Below are positions 10,814 to 21,585 of a DNA stretch of 64,000 nucleotides, in pieces (positions within the stretch are counted from its first letter, which is position 1; the number at the start of each line of letters is the position of its first letter). Position numbers and translations under genes: made by a program. The notes under the pieces are model-generated. The model searched no databases, was not told the origin of the DNA, and saw nothing but the letters and a program-made list of their open reading frames with translations. The stretch lies in the NCBI GenBank assembly GCA_948567375.1, contig OX419761.1, forward strand, positions 14,944,501 through 15,008,500. Reading direction: 5' to 3'. The DNA is from Lunularia cruciata (taxonomy: Eukaryota > Streptophyta > Marchantiopsida > Lunulariales > Lunulariaceae).

Positions 10814-11812
10814 TCAGTAAAAACTGGCCAATCCATTGAATGCTTGTACTTCAATAGCATCCTTCGGGGTAGGCCAATCAGTAATGGCCTTGATCTTCTC
10901 TTCTTCCATCTTGATCCTCTCTGATGAGATCTTATGACCCAAGAAGGTAACCTCCTTTTGCCAAAAAGCACACTTTGACTTCTTGTAGTAAAATTTCCAC
11001 TGTCTTAGTTGTCTTAGGACTTCTTGTACATGATTCTTGTGTTCTGCTTTTGTCCTACTATAGATTAAGATATCATCTAAGAACACTACCACGGACTAGT
11101 CCAATAGTCCCTCCAACACCCGATGCATTTGATCCATGAAGACTGCTGGAGCATTAGTGAGTCCAAAAGGTAGAACTCTCTACTCAAAATGTCCATACCT
11201 TGTGCAAAAGGTAGTCTTTTGCACGTCCTTTCCTTCAATAGGAATTTGCCAATAGCCGCTACGAAGATCTAGCTTGGAAAAGTAGCGTGCTCCACTTAAT
11301 TGATCAAGCAGGTCATCAATCCGAGGCAAGGGATATGCATTCTTCATGGTTTGCTTATTGAGCCCACGGTAATTGATACAGAAACGAAGTCCTCCATCCT
11401 TCTTTGGAACAAATAGTACCGGTGCTCCCCAAGGAGAGGTACTATGTTGTATGAAATCCTTCTCCAACAACTTTGTAAGTGTTGTTTGCAACTCCTCCAA
11501 CTCCTTTGGTGAGAGCCGATAGATTGGTCTACTCATTGGAGGACTCCCGGGCAATAACTCAATCTTGAAGGGCATACCTCGATTAGAGGGTAATCCCTTT
11601 GGCATATCATCCAGAAACATATCTGCAAACTCTTGAACTATCCGATCAATCGTTGCTTGATGTGGCACTTGGCCCTCCTCAGATTGTTCTTGTGCAATCG
11701 GCTTGATCCACACCGTGAATACAGACTTATCTTCCTCCAAAGCTTGCTCTATGGCTGCTTCATTAACAAAATTCCCTTCTAGGGACTCATCTCTCTTCCA
11801 AGCTTGCTCCAT
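10814..11812 (-). pseudogene. Reverse transcriptase of element II
   Basis: Two open stretches (11180-11812 and 10814-11092) bridged by a segment with stops. Motifs in order: [42 protein letters not shown], then in the bridge LPFGLTNAPAVF, then VVFLDDILIYSR with the catalytic Asp pair intact, and LGHKIS. These are canonical Ty3/gypsy RT motifs. RT copies the element RNA into cDNA in cytoplasmic particles. The break includes a stop just after GHFE and a TAG before VVVFLDD. Confidence 0.9.
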
Positions 11813-11950
11813 GGTTGCCTTCCTGGCAAACTTCCCATCTTGGGACTCATCTCCCTTCCAGATTTGCTCTATGGCTACCTTCTCAACAAACTTCCCATCT
11901 TGGGACTGACTATTCTTAGGTGTCTTACTTAGAGGTGCTAGACAACCTAA

Positions 11951-12343
11951 TCAGAAATTCCTACCTTGGTGTTGTACTTGAATTTGACATTGGGTCCAAT
12001 CGAATTGAACCTTATGACGTTCAAGCCAAGGTAGACCCAGAATGATATCATAGTGTAGAGGTGTCACTACAAACCTCATACACTCCAAATACTCCTTCCC
12101 AATCTTGAAGGTAACAAGATGCGAGGTGTGGAATGCAGAACCTTTTCTACCATTCGCCATCATCAAACTACTTCCAATCACTGGCTTGATAGGAATACCC
12201 AATTCCTTTGCTACTTGCATAGACATGCAATTCTCTGAACTTCCAAAATCAACCAAAATCCTACAACCCCAATTAGATATCATACCTTGCAAGTGAAGTA
12301 GACTTGCATAGGTCGAGCCTTCAATCCCATTGGAACTAATCAA
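11951..12343 (-). pseudogene. Aspartic protease of element II
   Basis: A 130-residue stretch with ILVDFGSSENCMS at the active site (the family usually has Asp-Ser-Gly; here Asp-Phe-Gly) and YDIILGLPWLERH, the downstream flap and Leu-Gly-Leu-Pro-Trp-Leu motif of gypsy proteases. The protease matures the gag-pol polyprotein. The Ser to Phe change fits a single C to T mutation and may impair activity. Confidence 0.82.
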
Positions 12344-12347
12344 GCTC

Positions 12348-12638
12348 CTAGTAGACGGCTTGAAATCTCCTACTGGGATTCTTCATTTCCTTGATCATTC
12401 TGTTCCACAAACTCCTTCTGGGTAACTTGTCGAGGTCGCCTATTCCTAAGTGGACATTTAGCAATGCTATGTCTAACTTGGTGACAATAAAAGCAACCTC
12501 TATTTTGTTGTAATCTTTCTCTATTTGTTGTGCCAAGTGGTCTTTGTTAGATAGCATCAATCTCCATTGGTACCGATTCCTCCACTCATGGTACTGGTAG
12601 GTTTTGTGTAGGTCAAGGTCGAGATCAAGTTGTCGCAA
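12348..12638 (-). pseudogene. Gag zinc knuckle region of element II
   Basis: Another minus-strand frame here encodes CFYCHQVRHSIAKC, a perfect CX2CX4HX4C nucleocapsid knuckle (about 12442-12486). A basic tail (RNRRPRQVTQ) follows. It binds element RNA. The 96-residue open frame in this interval is not the coding frame; the knuckle frame is broken by frameshifts. Confidence 0.7.
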
Positions 12639-13261
12639 CTAAGGAATCAAAACGCTCAGCCAATTGCATGGCTTCTTCTACGTTCTTGCATGGTCACCTC
12701 CAATTTGGTTTGGGACTTCAATCCTTGGACAAATCAATCCAGAACTTCACCTTCTTGGATATCTGGAATTTGCATGATGATATTCTGAAATTGTGTGATA
12801 TAGCTTCTCACTGAGCCAATCTGCCTCAACTCTGCCAATTTATCTCGTGCAGCTCGGGTGGCAATTATAATCTAAAATCAACCAAGTATTGTATCCTTGA
12901 ATTCTGCCCATGTCAAAATTGGTGTAACAATTTATCGTTCAGCTCTTTCTACTCGGAATCGCCACCAAAGTTTTGCCACGCCATCCAATTGGCTAGAAGC
13001 CAAGAGAATTTGTTTCCGCTTGTCTTGAAGATTGGTGGCTTCAAAGTAACGTTCACAGTCAAACACAAAATTCTCCACTGTGCTTGGAAGATTCTTGCCC
13101 TCAAACACCTTGGGTTTCAGAAATTGAATGCGATCTTCTCCATCTCGAACTGGTGCTCTGTCTATTTGTTCTCGCCATTGCTGGTCTCGTTCATCCAACA
13201 ATTGAGTAAGATGCTCAATTTGTTGTTGCATTGCAAGGATAACATCCGGTATTGCCGCCAT
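12639..13261 (-). pseudogene. Gag capsid of element II
   Basis: The minus strand opens with an ATG at 13261, 272 bp inside the 5' LTR. It encodes MAAIPDVILAMQQQIEHLTQ (a predicted coiled coil) followed by KPKVFEGKNL, a short linker, NFVFDCERYFEA and LDGVAKLWW, the start of a Retrotrans_gag capsid. The open part is 12932-13261; the rest to about 12640 is broken. The start is chosen because it is the first ATG after the primer site and is followed by the expected gag order. Confidence 0.8.
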
Positions 13262-13517
13262 CGCTACTACTCTATTCCACTACCCTCAATTTATCTAGTT
13301 GATTAACACATAGATACAACACGTCCACCGTTCTCTATAAGTTACAACTGGAAGTATCAAGGGTTCTTCTGACACGGTGATCATATGTAGAAAATCCTGC
13401 CCAAAGCATGAGGTGATGAATTGTGTGAAATGATGCTTTGGTAATATCTGGACATGAAAGTCCCAATGGTTTAGCGGAAGTGGATTTGGTGGTCCATAAA
13501 TTCCATCCATCCCATTC

Positions 13518-13531
13518 CTGCTCTGATACCA
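13518..13531 (-). other. Primer binding site of element II (initiator tRNA-Met)
   Basis: The minus strand reads TGGTATCAGAGCAG one base inside the 5' LTR. The first 12 bases exactly match the complement of the initiator tRNA-Met 3' end. It fixes orientation and class. Confidence 0.88.
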
Positions 13532-13636
13532 ATGTAAAAGACCAAAACCGAGGAGAGAAATAGGAGAATGGAAACTCACATTGGGACACTTGAATGAGGG
13601 AAAACTCCGAATGTCTAGCATGAGCTTTGGCTTTGG

Positions 13637-13645
13637 TATTTATAG
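13637..13645 (-). promoter_or_regulatory. TATA box of element II 5' LTR
   Basis: Minus-strand CTATAAATA (plus TATTTATAG). It lies just downstream, in the element's sense, of the heat-shock-element array, and is conserved in the 3' LTR at 8421-8432. Transcription would begin at about 13605-13612. Confidence 0.65.
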
Positions 13646-13665
13646 GTAGCATACAAGGCCCTTGA

Positions 13666-13888
13666 GAAGCTTCTCAAGAAGCTTCCTCAAGCTGCTTTCT
13701 TAGAGTGCAAGCCAAGTTAACTAGGAAGCTTCTCAAGAAGCTTCCTTCTAGAAGCCGCCTACTTGGCATGCAAGCTAAGCTAGTTAGAAGCTTCTAGAAG
13801 CATCCTTCTAGAAACTACTTACTTAAGGTGAAAGCTAAGCTAACCGAGAAGCTTCCCAAGAAGCTTCCTAGATACTTCCAGAATATTC
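13666..13888 (-). promoter_or_regulatory. Heat-shock element array in element II 5' LTR
   Basis: Perfect three-unit heat-shock elements: GAAgcTTCtaGAA at 13787-13799 and TTCcaGAAtaTTC at 13876-13888. Two-unit inverted sites lie at 13666-13673, 13678-13685, 13725-13732, 13737-13744, 13746-13753, 13806-13813, 13848-13855 and 13860-13867. Heat-shock factor trimers bind alternating nGAAn units. The array ends about 20 bp upstream of the TATA box in the sense of the element, as in heat-inducible promoters. Function is inferred from the motifs alone. Confidence 0.6.
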
Positions 13889-13958
13889 TAGGCTAATTTG
13901 TCTTATGTGCTAGTTCGTGAGCCTGATTGACTTCCTTGCTAAACTCCATATTGTTACA

Positions 13959-14282
13959 CCTACTCTAGCTAAGAGAATCCAAGTGATGCTTGTTGGCCTT
14001 TGTCCACATAACCAAGAACTAGAATGTTCAACATCAGAGAAGTGAGCTCTTTGGAACTACACTTTGAAAGTATATCCCTTGGTCTCCAACCCTAACGGTC
14101 CCGTTGATACCACAGTGATGGTGCAAACGATGCAAGTGATAGTGTGCCCTACCATGTACTCAATACAACACAAGATCTGACGGTCAACAAGTAGTCTATG
14201 TGTAACTACCAAAATACTTCTGACTACCAACACTACTACTCTAGAGTCCAGGCAATCTAGGTGCGATGCTAAAAATGCCATG
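13959..14282 (-). repeat. P2 LTR, part upstream of the nested chromovirus
   Basis: The 5' portion (minus direction) of the PHD-family LTR whose remainder is at 8210-8318. It aligns with 57352-57700 (minus, copy P3) and, reverse-complemented, with 4813-5260 (copy P1). Confidence 0.6.
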
Positions 14283-14754
14283 ACATATTATAGAAATCTA
14301 TAGTGTGATAGTTTTTTAAGCTTTCATACTCAAAAGGTTATTACAATAAAATAATTTAATCAAGTATCTTTGAAACTATCAAAGTTTATAAATTTCTCTA
14401 GCTAAAAAATTTGATTAACTAATTTACTAATAGTCTTGAATAATAATTGGAATAATAATGTTGAATTCAACCTTACTTCATGTACATGTATATATGAGAG
14501 CAATGAGTTTAACTCAAAAGAATCCTACACCTAATACTTTTAAGAAATATTAATTCATATACAATCATTCTAATAATGTAATTGAAAACTTGGAATAATA
14601 CAAAAACAATTAAAATTATTTCTTTGATTTGGTGTACTTTGATTATCTATTATTTTATGTGCTTGAATTATCTATCCAACTATCCAAGATAACATAAATA
14701 TTATTAGAGCTAAATAAAATTATCTATGTGACTTTAATTTTAATGGAGACTATG
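14283..14754. other. AT-rich spacer, nothing recognised
   Basis: Low-GC sequence without coding relics or clear repeats between the P2 LTR and element III. Confidence 0.6.
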
Positions 14755-15420
14755 CGTAATACTCCGAGGACAAGAGAAGAGAAAACACAGATTTCACACT
14801 CAATCATCTGATGCCCCAAAGGAGCACCTTCTCTTTATTATATACACAAATAGGATCTCCTCCAATGGAGCTCCACCATAGGATTAGGCACACAGATAGT
14901 TGATATGTCAACAAGCTCCACTCTTGGGTTGCTTACTTGGATGGGTGACATGTTGTAGGAATCTCAAAATCACGTGGTACCATTGGAAAGCTCTCAATGA
15001 GACAAACCAAGGGGAGGGAAGGCCAACCTTTCTTCCATGAGGGGGGGGGGGAATCTGCACATTTTCAAGGCCTAATTCATCCATTTAGGCCTCCAAAATT
15101 GCCTTCAAAGATTTCATACATATTTCAATTCCTACTTTATTAGTAGAATTCCCCTTTTGGTGATATCTCTTTCTGATCTGTTTAGTCTATCATGTGTAAC
15201 ATCTTTCCAGATGTTACCAAACCAATTCTCACCTTAAATCATATATCTACCTATTGGTTCAAAGGTTTTCAAGTCTATTTTGGTTTTTGCCCTATTAGTA
15301 GAAGTACTCTTTTTGTGATACTTCTATCTGATCTAGCTTGACCATCATGTATAACATCATTCCAGATGTTACCAAACCAAATTTCAAATCTAGATTATAT
15401 GGCTAGCTCTTGGTATTATA
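14755..15420 (-). repeat. 3' LTR of element III
   Basis: A 666-bp LTR from CGTAATACTCC (TG mutated to CG) to TTGGTATTATA, with the internal duplication and the AACATC-N6-GATGTT dyads of the family. A run of 10 G within 15043-15052 marks a deviation from the other copies. Confidence 0.88.
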
Positions 15421-15438
15421 GACCTCTCTCCTTTTAAG
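15421..15438 (-). other. Polypurine tract of element III
   Basis: The minus strand reads CTTAAAAGGAGAGAGGTC directly before the 3' LTR; the AAAAGGAGAGAGG core is a standard plus-strand primer. Confidence 0.7.
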
Positions 15439-16735
15439 ATGCAACGTCCTTGTTGTGCAGCTGTTGCACAAATGCTTGCACCAACACCAATGCATGTGTC
15501 AAATTGGCAATAGGCTCCTAGGTTGTTTTATAGAGGGGTTAACCTTTCCACTATACTAGATTGTCCACCCACGGATAGCAAGTACCACACATGTGTTTTT
15601 GGAGAATATGCTCTACTTCATATTCCTCCGTGTCATCAATGAGTGCCAAACAAGGTTGAATGTCTTGTGTGGAATGACATTGGCCTAATCGGGGAGCATA
15701 TTTGAGTAGTAGGGAAACATAGAACACTAGATGGATCTTCATGTGTGGTGGTAGCTCAAGGTGATAGGCCATAGTGCCGATTCAATGAAGAATCAAGAAA
15801 GGCCGAATAAAACAAGGTCTAAGCTTATGAGGTCCAATTAATGTGAGGTTGGTTATTGATAGCCACACTTGATCCCCAACATTGAACTCCATGTGCTTAC
15901 GGTGTGCATCAACATATTGCTTCTATCAATTTTGTGCAATCTATAATTTGTGCAATCTATAATTTGTGCAATCTATAATTTGTGCTTGGCGCTTTCCACA
16001 CCTTGTTGGATTCTAGAAACAAATGTGTTGATTGCATTGACCTTGGTAGCCACCAGATGGATCTTCATCAAGCTAGAAGGTGTGAAGGGATGCTCACCAT
16101 ATATGAAGAAGAATGGATTGACCTCAATGGATGCATTTATTGAATTGTTATAAGCAAATTCCACCAATGGGAATAGGGTGTCCCTCCTCTCTTACTCTTC
16201 TAAGATGAAGCCACATAACATGTCTTTAATAGTGCAATTAGCCCGCTCTATTTGTCCATCTATTTGTGGGTGGTAAGCTATAGACATAGTCAACTTGGTT
16301 TTGAAGAAACAAAAGAGTGTTTGCCAAAACAAACTAGTGAATTGAGTGCATCTATATGTGATGAGTACTCGAGACAAGCCATGGTGAGAGAAGACTGCAT
16401 CTAAGTATAATTGAGCTAGTTGTGGAGTGGTCATATCCTTGGTGGTAGGGCGTACATAAATCATTTTGCTAAGCCGGTCCATAAGGACCAAAATGGAGTC
16501 AAACCTTGAGGTGGTCTTGGGTAATTCACAAATGAGATCCATACTCACATATTCATAACGTTGGGTAGGAGTGGAGAGAGGTTGAAGGAGCACTACAAGA
16601 GCTTGATTAGAAGCTTTGTTTTGTTGACAAAGTAGGCAGTTGTGCATGTATTCCATCACATTGTTGCTCATCTTGGGCTAATAATAATGGCGCTAGATTG
16701 CATCAAAGGTCTTGTCCACTCCAACATGACCTGCA
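15439..16735 (-). pseudogene. Integrase and chromodomain of element III
   Basis: Fragments at 16192-16671, 15973-16167 and 15551-15772. The first has the zinc-binding CLLCQQNKAS, SMDLICELP (first Asp), then LITYRCTQF where LISDRGTQF is expected (second catalytic Asp lost to Tyr), and HPQIDGQIERAN with the glutamate kept. The last has the HLELPPHMKIH tail and EEYEVEHIL, then after stops WKG, PLYKTT and EP, a broken chromodomain ending next to the polypurine tract. Integrase would be inactive. Confidence 0.85.
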
Positions 16736-17340
16736 TGGCCAAATCATGACATTCTGCTAGAATGGTAGTGTGTACTTCTTGGACATTTGGGATCCATAAT
16801 CTGCCATCATGAAAGGTGATTCCTTGGGTGTTGGTGATACCTTTGGATGATTGCGTTCTACAATTTGTAGATCAATTTTTGTAGTAGCAAAAATCTCTGG
16901 CCAAAATTCAAGGTTAATCACCAAGTTGTTTGCTAGTGGCATGCAGGTGAATGCATCTGCAAGTTGCTTCTTACCTTCCACATAGGTGATTTTCATGTTG
17001 AAGCATTGTCGCCACTTTGCCCATCAAATCTGGCAATGAGATAGATCATTTTGTATCTTGAGGTAGACTAGAGGTTTGTAGTCTATCTCTACTACAAATG
17101 CCTTCTTGCCCAAATAGTGCTTCTAATGCTTGGTTGCAAGAATGATGGCCAACTCTTCTTGTTCTGTGGTATGATAGTTGCACTCTACCAATAACAACTT
17201 TTGATAAAAATATGCAATTGGATGTCATCCGTCATGCCACTCTTGTTGTAGGACTGCTCCTATTGCTATGCCTGATGCATCTATAGCCAAGTTGATTAGA
17301 CATTTTAGGTCATACCACTTCAAGATTGGTGCATGTAGCA
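16736..17340 (-). pseudogene. RNase H region of element III
   Basis: The minus strand near 17300 encodes LAIDASGIAIGAVLQQ, the first-Asp motif of gypsy RNase H. Open pieces at 17046-17228 and 16757-16996 cover the rest and the tether (MKITYVEGKKQLADAFT). Multiple stops and frameshifts. Confidence 0.75.
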
Positions 17341-17389
17341 AGGTGGTTTTCAATTCTTGAAAGGCCAACTCTTGTGTGGTTCCCCATGT

Positions 17390-18330
17390 CTATTTCTTCT
17401 TCTTGCCAAGTTGTGTTGTTAAAGGCTGTGCAACCTTAGAGAAGTCCTTGACAAATCTATGATAGAATCCCGTCAACCCCAAGAAGCTCTTGAGTTGAGT
17501 TTGATCTTCTGGGGCACTCCATTTTTTAATGACCTCAATTTTATCTGTCAATACTTTTTGAATGCACTCTGTACTTACTTTATACCCCAAGTAGTCTACT
17601 TCAGACTTGCCAAACTTGCACTTTGAGATTTTGGTATACAATTGATTCTGTCTTAGAATCTGGAGGACTTCCTGTAGATGTTGTTTTTGTTTTGTCATCA
17701 TGCTACTATATACTAAGATGTCATCCAAGAAGATGATAACATACTTATCCAAGTATGGAAAAAATATGTCATTTATTAGACTCATGAAAGTGGTAGGTGC
17801 ATTGGTGAGGCCAAAAGGCATCATAAGATACTTGGAGTGGCCATACTTGGTTTGAAAGGCAGTTTTGTACACATCTTCCTTTGCAATTTGGATTTGAATA
17901 TAACCACTCCGCAAGTCCAATTTGGTGAACTATCTCGCTCCATAGAGTTGATCAAATAGATCATCCATGCAAGGTAAGGGGTATTTTTTCTCACTATTTG
18001 CTTATTAAGACCCCGATAGTCAATGCACATGTGCATTATACCGTCCTTCTTCTTCACAAACAAGATAGGACTTCCATATGGTGATATGCTAGGTTAGATG
18101 AACCCTTTCTACAGTATCTCCTCAATTTGAGTCTTATACTCTTCCAACTCATGAGGTGATAAGCGATATGGGGCCTTACAAGGGTGTGTCTTCCTTGGAT
18201 GTGTCTCAATTTTATTATCTATCCTCCTTTTTGGTGGTAATCTTGAGGGTAGATCATTGGGAAAGACATCTTGAAACTCATTCACCACATCTTTCAATTT
18301 CTCATGAATTTTTCCATCAAGTTGTGCACT
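17390..18330 (-). pseudogene. Reverse transcriptase of element III
   Basis: Frames at 18109-18297 (APYRLSPHELEEYKTQIEEI), 17821-18063 ([19 protein letters not shown]) and 17390-17920 ([50 protein letters not shown]). The catalytic Asp pair is intact but the frame shifts near 17900-18000 and stops elsewhere. The 18109-18297 segment matches the relic at 61075-61302 on the plus strand. Confidence 0.88.
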
Positions 18331-18399
18331 CTAGACTTCTCTTATTAGACCCATGAAACATCTTCTCTATCGATCTTATAGACAATTGTTGTCCCTATG

Positions 18400-18830
18400 A
18401 CATATAGAGGCAATTCTTGCCTATGTAATTTTTCTTTGATCCTAATGATTGGCCATTGGTGGATTCTCACTACTTCCTTCCTCCAACCTACCATAGGGTT
18501 GTAATGCTCCATCCATGGCATGCCTAAGATTGCATCATAACAAGCTAATTATATGACTCGCCACTCAATCGCTTCTTGATATTCTCTTATAGAGTGTTAC
18601 CCATCTAGGTAATGATTCAATCCTGTTTGCCCGTTAGGTGACTCTACTTCTTTACTATCATCTCTCTCTATATCCATTCCCAATCTTATTGCAACAGAGT
18701 GAGACAAGAAATTCTCTATTGCTCTCAGATCTATTAATACTCTCATTTGATTGCCTTCTAGGACTCCATTCATAACAATCAATTGTGAGGTTGCCTTATG
18801 ATACCTTTGCACGTTTGTCTTCTTCCTTCC
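18400..18830 (-). pseudogene. Protease of element III
   Basis: VLIDLRAIENFLS (active site Asp kept, the usual Ser-Gly replaced by Leu-Arg) in the open stretch 18597-18812, and CYDAILGMPWMEHYNP near 18500-18550. The order and motifs are those of a gypsy aspartic protease. Inactive by inference. Confidence 0.78.
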
Positions 18831-20330
18831 CTTGCTTCTCTACTTCCTTATTGAGCTAGTAAGGCCATGAGGTACATTTACTGGCAATCTTTGTTTTCCA
18901 AAGTGATTTCCACCTCCTCCTCTTCAGTGCTCCAAAGATCGCTTGTATGAAGGTCAAGGGTCTCTAGGTAAATGAGCACAACAGTTGGTAGATATGTATA
19001 GCCACAATTGTAACAATGGTATTGTTCTCCTTGAGTTCCTTCTCCTTGTGGGACTCCATCTCTTTGTTCTTTTACCCGTCTATGCTCTCCTTGAAGCGGT
19101 TGTGCTCATCAATCTTGAAATCAAAGGTTGTCTAATTCCATTGAAATTGGTCCACCCATGTGTGGCATTTCTGCACAATAATGTTGAGGTCAAACTACTC
19201 CTTCACCTCCACCCAATGCTCTTTTTATTCTCTGCATACAAGCAATGGCTTCAAATACCATTCAAGGATTTTGCACCATGACTTCTTGGCAAATCCGCTC
19301 CTTTAACCCTCGTTTGAAATTGTTGAGAGCATCTATTGGACTCATGTCAATTATTGCGACTTGTAGATCCAAAATGCCTCCACATACTCTTGTACAGTGT
19401 TCTTTTGTCTCAATCCCCATAGTCGGATTTGGACCATTTGCACAGCATCCACCAATTGGAAAGTCTTTAGCAATCCTTCTTGCATTGTTGTCCACGTGAC
19501 CTCCCTTCTCTCTGCCAACATGGATCATTCCCAAGCATCATACCATATGAGGGCTTTATTGGTCAAGTACCCATATGCAAACACACCTACAGCATGCTTT
19601 GTGATCTCTATTGAGAACAATCAAAAATATCAATCCATTCTCAAGATCCAATTTTCCACTACTCCCATCATACGTTGCTCCTTGTAAGGCTAGATGTTGC
19701 AAATCTTCTTCATTTAGAGTAGCAATGTGGCTTCATCATTGATAGGGTTTGTAGGCACGAGTGCTTCTCCAAGTACTTCAATTGCAAGTATTGGGTTTTG
19801 AGATGGCTCTTCTTCTTGCAGTGCTTGATCATTCCTGAGGATCTGTACTTGACTTTGTAATGTCTCCATGGTCATCTTAATCTCTCAAAATTCATTCAAC
19901 ATCCCTTGCATTCCTTGCACCAGCTCTTGCAATTACAGATCCATGGTTCCTACAACACTCAATTGCTAATGTCTACTTCAATATAGAGTCAATATGATCA
20001 CTATGGAAGGCGTACAAACTATCGGAACAACCATTGGGACCTCAAAAGCTATCACTTGTTGATAATACTCCTCACCAAAATTCCTAACCACAAAATCTCT
20101 CAACATCACTTTTGGTCTCCCTACATAGCAAATTTCTACTTGAGTATTAAAAGGGAGAGGACTTGGTACATTCATATCCATAACATCATAATAGAATGTA
20201 GATTGTCAAATCCCACTCTCTATCATATACCACCACAAGTAGAATCATTAGGTTTGGTGAGTTCATCATCCTATCCATGAATTCTACTCCAAAGTGATAA
20301 ACTAGCAATACTCTCATTTGCTCACACTAG
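18831..20330 (-). pseudogene. Gag of element III
   Basis: Capsid-like DALNNFKRGLKERICQEV within 19262-19534, the N-terminal piece MDMNVPSPLPFNTQVE at 19978-20181, and a damaged knuckle CYNCG near 19000. The N-terminal piece matches element I (138-341). Broken by many stops; a continuous frame is not recoverable by eye. Confidence 0.75.
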
Positions 20331-20529
20331 ATGTATATAACCTTGATGTGAAATGGATTTGAGAATGGAAAGCTAGGTGTGGGAAATTTTCCTCCAAGTG
20401 CATCCATCCCATCCGCTCTCTAAAATCCTTCCTAAGTGTAGCAATTACTCTATGTTCTCCACCTCAAATTACTCAGTTTCAATAGTTTGTGTTCTTCCAA
20501 GAGGGGTGATCCACTCCTTTGGACTAAAA

Positions 20530-20546
20530 CACTTCCTCTGACACCA
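20530..20546 (-). other. Primer binding site of element III
   Basis: The minus strand reads TGGTGTCAGAGGAAGTG next to the 5' LTR, a diverged initiator tRNA-Met site (TGGTATCAGAGC with two changes in 12). Confidence 0.65.
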
Positions 20547-20547
20547 T

Positions 20548-21258
20548 TATAATACTCCAAGGACAAGAGAAGAGAGAAAACATAGATTTCACACTCAATC
20601 ATCCGATGCCCCAAAGAAGCACCTTCTCTTTACTATATAGACAAAGAGGATCTCCTCCAAGAAAGCTCCACCATAGGATTAGGCACACAAATAGGTGACA
20701 TGTCAACAAGCTCCACCCTTGGATTACTTACTTGGATAGGTGACATGTCAATTTTGGTCTTATCTGGCTAGTCAAACAAGCTTTGACCAAATAGAATCTT
20801 TTAATGAATCTTCATGTAGGAATCTCAGAATCATGTGGGTGAGGTACCATTGGAAAGCTCTCAACAAGACAAACTAGGGGGGGGAGGACAACCTCTCTTC
20901 CACGGCGAGGAGGATTCTTCACATTTTCTAGGCCTAATTCATCCATTTAGGCCTTTGAAATTGCCTTCCAAGATTTCAAACATATTTCAGTTCCTACTAT
21001 ATTAGTAGAAGTCCCCTTTTGGTGATAGTCCATAATGTGTAACATCCTTCCAGAAGTTACCGACCAATTCTCACCTTTAAATCATATGTTTAGCTATTGG
21101 TTCTAAGGTTTTCAAGTCTATTTTGAGTATTGCATTATTAGTAAAATACTCTTTTTGTGATACTTCTATCTGATTTATTTTGACCATCATGTATAACATA
21201 ATTCCAGATGTTACCATACCAAATTTCACATCTAGATCATATGGCTAGCTCTTGGTTA
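20548..21258 (-). repeat. 5' LTR of element III
   Basis: A 711-bp LTR aligned to 708-1384 and 14755-15420, with a TATA-like CTATATAGT on the minus strand near 20631-20640. The end is degraded. Confidence 0.85.
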
Positions 21259-21585
21259 TATATTATGTTATTCATTTTGAATATTTTTCCATTTCCATAA
21301 TAATATATAATGTGTAATAATGATATAATTAATTAAAATTATCTAACATGTTATAAAATAAATAAGATTGAAAATAGCAACTTATATTTATGTTCACTAG
21401 ATAATTTGATAAGGACTTCTTTATCAAGTTCCTTATGTAAATTAGATTCAAATACATTACAATATAAAACCAGTAGAGTAGTACCAATTAAAGTATGGAA
21501 AGTAAAAACTAATTACAAGTTTAGATAATGGACTTTTTTATGATATAAAGAATAAATAAACTTATCCAAGTCCTATTGTTTCTAG
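21259..21585. other. AT-rich spacer, nothing recognised
   Basis: Low-GC DNA with no coding or repeat signal I can support. Confidence 0.6.

Larger units (their letters stand above)
8319..13958 (-). mobile_element. Element II: nearly complete Ty3/gypsy chromovirus
   Basis: A 5640-bp minus-strand element with two LTRs (8319-8743 and 13533-13958), a perfect initiator tRNA-Met primer site, a polypurine tract, and gag, protease, RT, RNase H, integrase and chromodomain in that order. Flanks are CCCAC (8314-8318) and CCTAC (13959-13963), probably a 5-bp target duplication with one mutation. It sits inside the LTR of copy P2. Coding is broken by stops at CAG- and CGA-derived positions and by loss of the integrase glutamate, so this copy is not autonomous. 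The LTRs differ by substitutions and a few small indels, indicating that the insertion is not recent. Confidence 0.9.
13533..13958 (-). repeat. 5' LTR (promoter) of element II
   Basis: A 426-bp LTR, TGTAAAAGACC to TTGTTACA on the plus strand. In element orientation the U3 (13958 toward 13650) is packed with GAAGCTTC pairs, followed by the TATA box and a presumed start site 25-35 bp beyond. The LTR is otherwise non-coding. Confidence 0.92.
14755..21258 (-). mobile_element. Element III: complete but decayed Ty3/gypsy chromovirus
   Basis: A 6.5-kb minus-strand element with LTRs at 14755-15420 and 20548-21258, primer site, polypurine tract and the order gag, protease, RT, RNase H, integrase, chromodomain. 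Its 5' end (19842-21258) is nearly the same as 1-1384 (element I). Every coding domain is damaged. The right terminus is degraded (GGTTATATATTATG in place of GGTATTACA), so the target duplication cannot be read. Confidence 0.9.
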
